DNA from: Phoronis australis
Taxonomy: Eukaryota; Phoronida; Phoronidae
NCBI GenBank assembly: GCA_002633005.1
Contig: NMRA01000496.1
Span: forward strand, 255,049-301,591
DNA: 46,543 nucleotides
Direction: 5' to 3'
Part shown: one piece after another, positions 43,001 through 46,543 of the stretch
Numbering within the stretch: the first letter of the stretch is position 1
Layout: each line of letters begins with the position of its first letter
The notes under the pieces: generated by a model
Told to the model about the DNA's origin: nothing
Databases searched by the model: none
Seen by the model: the letters and a program-made list of their open reading frames with translations, nothing else
Program-made: the position numbers and the translations under genes

Positions 43001-45593
43001 AGTATACCCAGGGGTCTATCTCATGAAAATTCATTCAAGACTTAAGTCACAAATTTGGTCTCACGCTCCACTTAACTACTTTTGAAAAATAATTAAATCT
43101 CACTTGTGCAAAAGTCCAATCCCCCTGAGAATATACACATAACTGCTAATTGCTGAAATAGTTTTTCTAAATTATTTCTAGACTGTGATCTGCTCATATC
43201 TACTTGGCAAAACCTTTTTTCAGCAACTGTGGAGAGGGAGCGTAAGACCAAATTTCTGTCTTAAGCCTTACGTCACTTTCATAAAATAGAACCATTGAGG
43301 ACATAACCATAAGTCCATCTTGTATACTGTTGAGTTCTCAGCTCATTCACCCGCCATGCTTTCTAAGTACTACACCAACACTATTTATCTACTATAGAGT
43401 AAAACTAGGTCAGCCAATTTTAATGCATACTCAGTTCTTAGGTAATAACATTCCATTGTTTTATCCCAGATGAAACCTATTGGGTAAAAAGGATATTCAT
43501 TGTCCTTGCCCCCTCGAGACTTTAACACTAGACTTGAAACTTGACACTAAAACGTTAACCAACTGGTTAACATTGNGGGAGAAGTGTGACTAAAAGTAGA
43601 GAGGAGAGTTGTTAAAGGAAATTGATGAATGTGAAATTACTAAAAGTATGTAAATAAATCAACCATGACCAAGTTATGCAAGGTTGAGGAAAGCATAAAA
43701 ACGGAATTGAGTATACCCAGGGGTCTATCTCATGAAAATTCATTCAAGACTTAAGTCACAAATTTGGTCTCACGCTACACTTAACTACTTTTAAAAAATA
43801 ATTAAATATCACTTGTGCAAAAGTCCAATCCCCCTGAGAATATACACATAACTGCTAATTGCTGAAATAGTTTTTCTAAAATATTTCTAGACTGTGATCC
43901 GCTCATATCTACTTGGCTAAACCTTCTTTCAGCATCTGTGGAGTGGGAGCGCAAGACCAAATTTCTGTCTTAAGCCTTACATCACTTTCATGAAACAGAA
44001 CCCTTGAGGACATAACCATAGTCCATCTCGCATACTGTTGAGTTCTCTGCTCATTCACCCGCCATGCTTTCTAAGTACCACACAAACACTATTTATCTAC
44101 TATAGAGTAAAACTCTGTTAGGTCAGCCAATTTTAATGCATACTCAGTTCTTAGGTAACAACATTCCATTGTTTTATCCCAGATGCAGACACCTATTGGT
44201 TAAAAAAGGATATTCAATGTCCTTGCCCCCTCAAGACTATAACACTTGACTTGAAACTTGACACTAAAACGTTAACCAACTGGCTAACATTGTTAAGTTC
44301 AACTTTCTGGTATCAAGATCTGATTGATCCATAAACTGTTCAGTGACGTTTAATTACCATGGGGCCAGGACATAGCATACCTTTTCCAGTAATAAATAAT
44401 CTCAATGCTGCAACAGTAAGGTTTCACTTTGCTAAAACTAGACTCACTTGTAACCACGGTTACCAGGTACCTCCTTGCCTTCCTGGTCAAGCATCTTCGG
44501 CCCGATTCTCTGAAAACAAAAATATGATTGGTCAAACACATACAAGTCATCTGAACTACCTTTCCATAATCAAATGAAATTTACAAGCCACCAAAATCTC
44601 TACACAGCTGTGTAGAAAATCAAATGCAACTATAAATAAGAAAATAGCATTTTTAAAAAATAACAGTACTATCAGTCAAACAGTGTTACAAGGATCTTCA
44701 CATCACATGTTGAAACTGTCGCCATAACCATAGACTGCTGTACTTAACCAACTGGTATAGAGTATAGTTGGCTGAAGTCATGTGGAGTAGTACAGAACAA
44801 ATCAAAAGTATTCATACAAAATGACCAGTAATTCCCCCATTACGATGGCTGAACAAAAGCCCAATTCATCATCATGACAGCTGAAAAGAAGTCCGATTCA
44901 TCATAAGAGTAGTCTTTCCTAGTGACTGAGAATGAGGGGAAATTTACAAGAAAATTGACAAAGTCATTCTGTAATTAGAATTTTGCCCCCCTAACAGTTA
45001 TAACTTAACATTTTTGCTGTTAACAGAATTAACCATCATTGACGGGAGAACAGTTACTTTGATTAATTTTGTCTTGTACTGACCTCATGCTGACCTCATA
45101 CTGACCTCATACCAGAGCAAATGTTATAAACCAAGGGTGTTACAACACAGTTTGACTGCATCTCACATGTCATAACTTAAGGATGCAGGTTATCATAAAT
45201 TAAGCTCCATTAATAAGTAGCACATCAATAGTAGATCACACATCATCCAAAAGGACATCTGAGACTGTGCACTCAAAGAGGTTAGAGTGATGTTGTGACA
45301 CCAGTTCTGTGAGTGCACACCTACCTTATAGTCAAGGCCCCATAGCTCCACCAGTCCTGTATGAGTGCACACCTACCTCATAGTCAGGACCCCCTAGTCC
45401 CACCGGTCCTGTGTGAGTGCACACCTACCTTATAGTCAGGGTCCCCTAGTTCCACCGGTCATGTTTGAATGCACACCTACCTTATAGTCAGGGCCACCAA
45501 GCTCCACAATGCGGTCCTCCCAGTGACCCTTCTCTCTCAACAGTTTGTTGATTTCATCATTCAGATCACGTAGACGGAACTCGCCTAGACCAG
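37034..45593 (-). CDS. ISY1: Pre-mRNA-splicing factor ISY1, seven C-terminal coding exons (5' partial)
   Basis: ISY1 is a spliceosome protein acting around the first catalytic step; in human it is in the Aquarius/XAB2 (intron-binding) complex, and it acts in the nucleus. Coding exons in gene order: 45593-45481, 44509-44448, 40900-40845, 40177-40055, 38336-38224, 37421-37332, 37141-37034 (stop TGA at 37036-37034). All junction phases fit and give about 221 residues. Landmarks: GLGEFRLRDLNDEINKLLRE, GHWEDRIVELGGPDY, G-P-K-M-L-D-Q-E-G-K-E-V-P-G-N-R-G-Y-K, YFGAARDLPGVRELFE, RKTRAELMKDID, YYGYRDEDDGV, the acidic N-I-Y-S-V-T-E-N-E / SDEESESVP, HVPVPSQKEIEEALVRRKKM and a C-terminus K-K-L-L-G-L. This matches family ISY1 from about residue 63 to the end. 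The first ~60 residues are not in the window. One intron is GC-AG (see the site at 37325-37334). Most of the length is intron, holding five minisatellites and a plus-strand exon. Confidence 0.95.
37325..37334 (-). promoter_or_regulatory. GC splice donor in ISY1
   Basis: On the minus strand GAG|GCAAGT: the exon 37421-37332 ends in ...S-Q-K-E and the intron starts with GC instead of GT. The following exon starts with I-E-E-A-L-V, and the family has ...S-Q-x-E-I-E-E-A-L-V without a gap, so no other donor keeps the protein. AG|GCAAGT is the strong consensus that known GC donors need. Confidence 0.85.
37507..37686. repeat. 60-bp tandem repeat, three copies (ISY1 intron)
   Basis: Three units of exactly 60 bp, each starting CTTCACTAATGACTTACA and ending near GGTCAC(A/T)(C/G/T)GTCAAGGGG. 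It lies in the intron between ISY1 exons 38224 and 37421. Confidence 0.9.
37755..37976. repeat. 20-bp minisatellite, eleven copies (ISY1 intron)
   Basis: Unit AATGAGACATTGCTCAGGCA, nearly perfect; edge units carry ATTACTCA or ACTACTCA. Same ISY1 intron as the 60-bp repeat. Confidence 0.95.
39425..39870. repeat. About three inverted monomers of the ~148-bp satellite (ISY1 intron)
   Basis: Reverse orientation relative to 3230-4390: CACTAGAGGGCAGAG (39497), CCACTAGAGGTCATTA (39603) and CACTAAGAGGGCAGAG (39838) are complements of the CCTAGTGGCA-type word. Sequences such as CATAAAGGAACTTCAACGAT are complements of the type-A half. It lies in the ISY1 intron between 40055 and 38336. Confidence 0.6.
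41247..41615. repeat. ~46-bp minisatellite, eight copies (ISY1 intron)
   Basis: AAAATGACACGTCATTACAA-type word at 41247, 41291, 41337, 41383, 41429, 41474, 41519 and 41565 (44-46 bp steps), followed in each unit by AACTTGTAGAGTCCAGTCTA. The last unit is diverged. Confidence 0.9.
41782..42214. repeat. 36-bp minisatellite, twelve copies (ISY1 intron)
   Basis: Unit AGGAATACTGTAACAGCTGTGATATATATCCAAAGC with T/C variation in the CAGCTG box. As 36 is divisible by 3, frames of 94 to 166 codons stay open on both strands; they only reflect the repeat. Confidence 0.95.
42500..42787 (+). CDS. Acidic terminal exon, probably exon 8 of the helical-protein gene
   Basis: Acceptor GTGTGTGCAG at 42490-42499, then 95 codons in phase 0 and a TAA stop at 42785. 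Sequence features: V-E-E-N-G-C-D-E-D-F, a Ser/Pro/Thr stretch SRSPTPLSTPTPGGSRNGS, then a Glu/Asn-rich acidic run (E-N-A-A-E-N-E-E-Q-E-V-K-A-E-K-E-E-N-G-E) ending L-L-N-I-P-D-N: a disordered acidic tail. Exon 7 of the plus-strand gene ends in phase 0 at 35649 (V-L-Q-D-K), so joining gives a 407-residue protein with no frame problem. It would span ISY1's last five exons on the other strand. Alternative: last exon of a different plus-strand gene nested in the ISY1 intron. A polyadenylation signal follows at 42943. Confidence 0.6.
   Translation: MEENGCDEDFVSSRSPTPLSTPTPGGSRNGSVISVKNEYDNSVDNDSEVLENAAENEEQEVKAEKEENGENNEQEEANAQEMALQSSHLLNIPDN
42867..43575. repeat. Duplicated block, copy 1
   Basis: 709 bp, repeated in the same orientation at 43577-44292 with only scattered differences: single bases, short indels, and a few bases near AGGTCAGCC and AGATGAAACC. 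It contains the 3' UTR and polyadenylation signal following the acidic plus-strand exon, and lies within an ISY1 intron. Its right edge abuts the single n. Confidence 0.95.
42943..42948 (+). terminator. Polyadenylation signal AATAAA after the acidic exon
   Basis: AATAAA 156 bp after the stop at 42787. A second copy occurs at 43653-43658 because the surrounding block is duplicated. Confidence 0.5.
43576..43576. other. Single ambiguous base between the duplicated blocks
   Basis: The only 'n' in the window. It sits exactly at the junction of two near-identical blocks, as expected if an assembler or gap closer joined two contigs or haplotype copies here. Confidence 0.95.
43577..44292. repeat. 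Duplicated block, copy 2
   Basis: 716-bp counterpart of 42867-43575, from GGGAGAAGTGTGACTAAA to ACTGGCTAACATTG. Divergence by eye is a few percent, compatible with two alleles in a very polymorphic animal or with a recent tandem duplication. Confidence 0.95.
45080..45112. repeat. 11-bp tandem repeat, three copies
   Basis: CTGACCTCATG, CTGACCTCATA, CTGACCTCATA in the ISY1 intron downstream (gene direction) of exon 45593-45481. Confidence 0.8.
45325..45520 (-). repeat. 52-bp tandem repeat that includes the 3' end and splice donor of an ISY1 exon
   Basis: On the minus strand the exon ends ...GACTATAAG|GTAGGTGTGC at 45481. Copies of this exon end plus donor recur in the intron, with donor positions after 45429, 45377 and 45325: exact 52-bp steps. 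Each copy keeps a near-complete TGACTATAAG|GTAGGTGTGC (one has TGAG in place of TAAG), so three decoy 5' splice sites follow the true one. Retaining the first extra unit would put a TGA in frame after 14 codons. The coding copy (45481 on) is taken as the true exon because only it continues into the conserved ISY1 sequence and joins in phase with the next exon. Confidence 0.85.
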
Positions 45594-46543
45594 CTGTTAA
45601 AAACAAAAAGACAGAGCCTGATGATCAAAACAACACATCAACACATTACCATCACTTAGTCAGACAAATGAAATGCGAGACACACAGAAATTTAAACACT
45701 TTCACAAGGACACTCCCACCTCAGCTTCAAGTTACATGTTAACCATTCAACAATCTTGACACAGGGAGATTCTCCTTCTTTAATATTTTTACGCGTCAAA
45801 TATAATTTGTTCAAATCTCCCAACTACAGAATAAAATTCGTGTAGCCTTGGAACAAGCGAATATGTAAGGCATAAATTAAAATTCAACCTATAGTGAAAG
45901 CTGTTTCAGTAATGCCACTTTTACGTTGGTACGTCCAGTTTCTTTCAACAGCAAGCTATGAATACATTGATTTAACTTTGCAGCGTGTTTAAGGCCTTTT
46001 TTCTACTGTGGTTGGAATGGACCTCAAAGGTGCTATTTTTTGGTATAAAAACACTTGCATTTTTATTTCATCTTACTTTGATTTGAAGTTGGTCATTTTG
46101 ACCCAGTAATGTAGAGTTCAGTATAACTGTGAGTTTCACTCCCTTCTGTAGACAGAGCATGCAACACTAAATATGTGTCAGTCAGTGCTCCATGACTCCA
46201 ATTTAATCCTCACCCTGAAGACAGTATACCACTCTGTGTCTACTGATTAGTTCACACACTAGAGACAGTGTGCTGAATTAGTGACAGTAAACACAGACTC
46301 TGATTTTGATTAAATCCCTTTACCACAGGATGTAGTAAATGAAGCGCCAGCTTCGTACATTCTCAGTGCAACAGATTTGTGATCTTAAGCATAAGCCAAA
46401 CGCCTTTATCCCCTAATAGTGCCAGTCGCGTTGGCCCCTTTTTGCTTAAGCTATGTACGTCTGTGACTACGGTTTGTATTCTTCCTATTCCCAAGCAGCG
46501 CCTGTCCAGTTGCCCCCGCTTTATTTCAGGTATGTACATCCGT
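45594..46543. other. ISY1 intron; N-terminal exons not in the window
   Basis: Searched by eye on the minus strand for the conserved N-terminal ISY1 stretches (M-A-R-N-x-E-K-A and W-R-x-x-I-x-x-E-I); none was found. The sequence is AT-rich with no shared repeat recognised. The start of ISY1 should lie beyond the right edge. Confidence 0.5.

Overview
This window is eukaryotic, from an invertebrate animal genome. It is AT-rich and gene-poor, genes are split into short exons with consensus splice sites, and the rest is filled with relics of animal transposons (Kolobok/THAP, Penelope-like, Tx1/L1-like LINE, BEL/Pao) and tandem repeats. No bacterial operons, rRNA or CRISPR are present. A single 'n' at 43576 between two near-identical blocks points to a draft assembly of a heterozygous animal. 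The species cannot be fixed from the sequence.

Layout. 1-28 kb is a repeat-dominated stretch with no intact gene recognised. It holds a decayed BEL/Pao integrase (about 90-599), a short TIR element in two copies (1544-1685, 8023-8180), a roughly 148-bp satellite organised in a three-monomer higher-order repeat (3.2-4.4 kb), a LINE fragment (4.9-5.25 kb), three of four copies of a ~1.65-kb Kolobok-type TTAA element, a larger decayed Tx1/L1-like LINE (10.8-12.6 kb) that gave birth to a 28-bp minisatellite, an unidentified coding relic (17.95-18.34 kb), and a Penelope-like element (22.3-25.5 kb) split exactly at a TTAA by a Kolobok copy.

28-46.5 kb holds the genes. A plus-strand gene has at least seven exons (29182-35649). 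Its intron phases all fit, and it encodes an alpha-helical HEAT/ARM-like protein I do not recognise. A phase-compatible terminal exon with an acidic tail lies at 42500-42787, followed by a polyadenylation signal, and would complete a 407-residue protein. On the minus strand lies ISY1, a spliceosome component: its last seven coding exons run from 45593 to the stop at 37034, and the N-terminal ~60 residues lie beyond the right edge. If the terminal plus-strand exon belongs to the first gene, the two genes are convergent and interleaved: ISY1's last five exons sit in the other gene's final intron, while that gene's last exon sits in an ISY1 intron.

The points most worth a second look are: the Kolobok elements, which carry two converging protein-coding pieces (a THAP domain on one strand, a Y-Q-F-E-P motif protein with its own TATA box on the other); an exact 52-bp tandem array that has copied the end of an ISY1 exon together with its splice donor four times; a GC-AG intron in ISY1; the interleaved gene pair; and a tandem duplication around the single N that is probably an unmerged haplotype.
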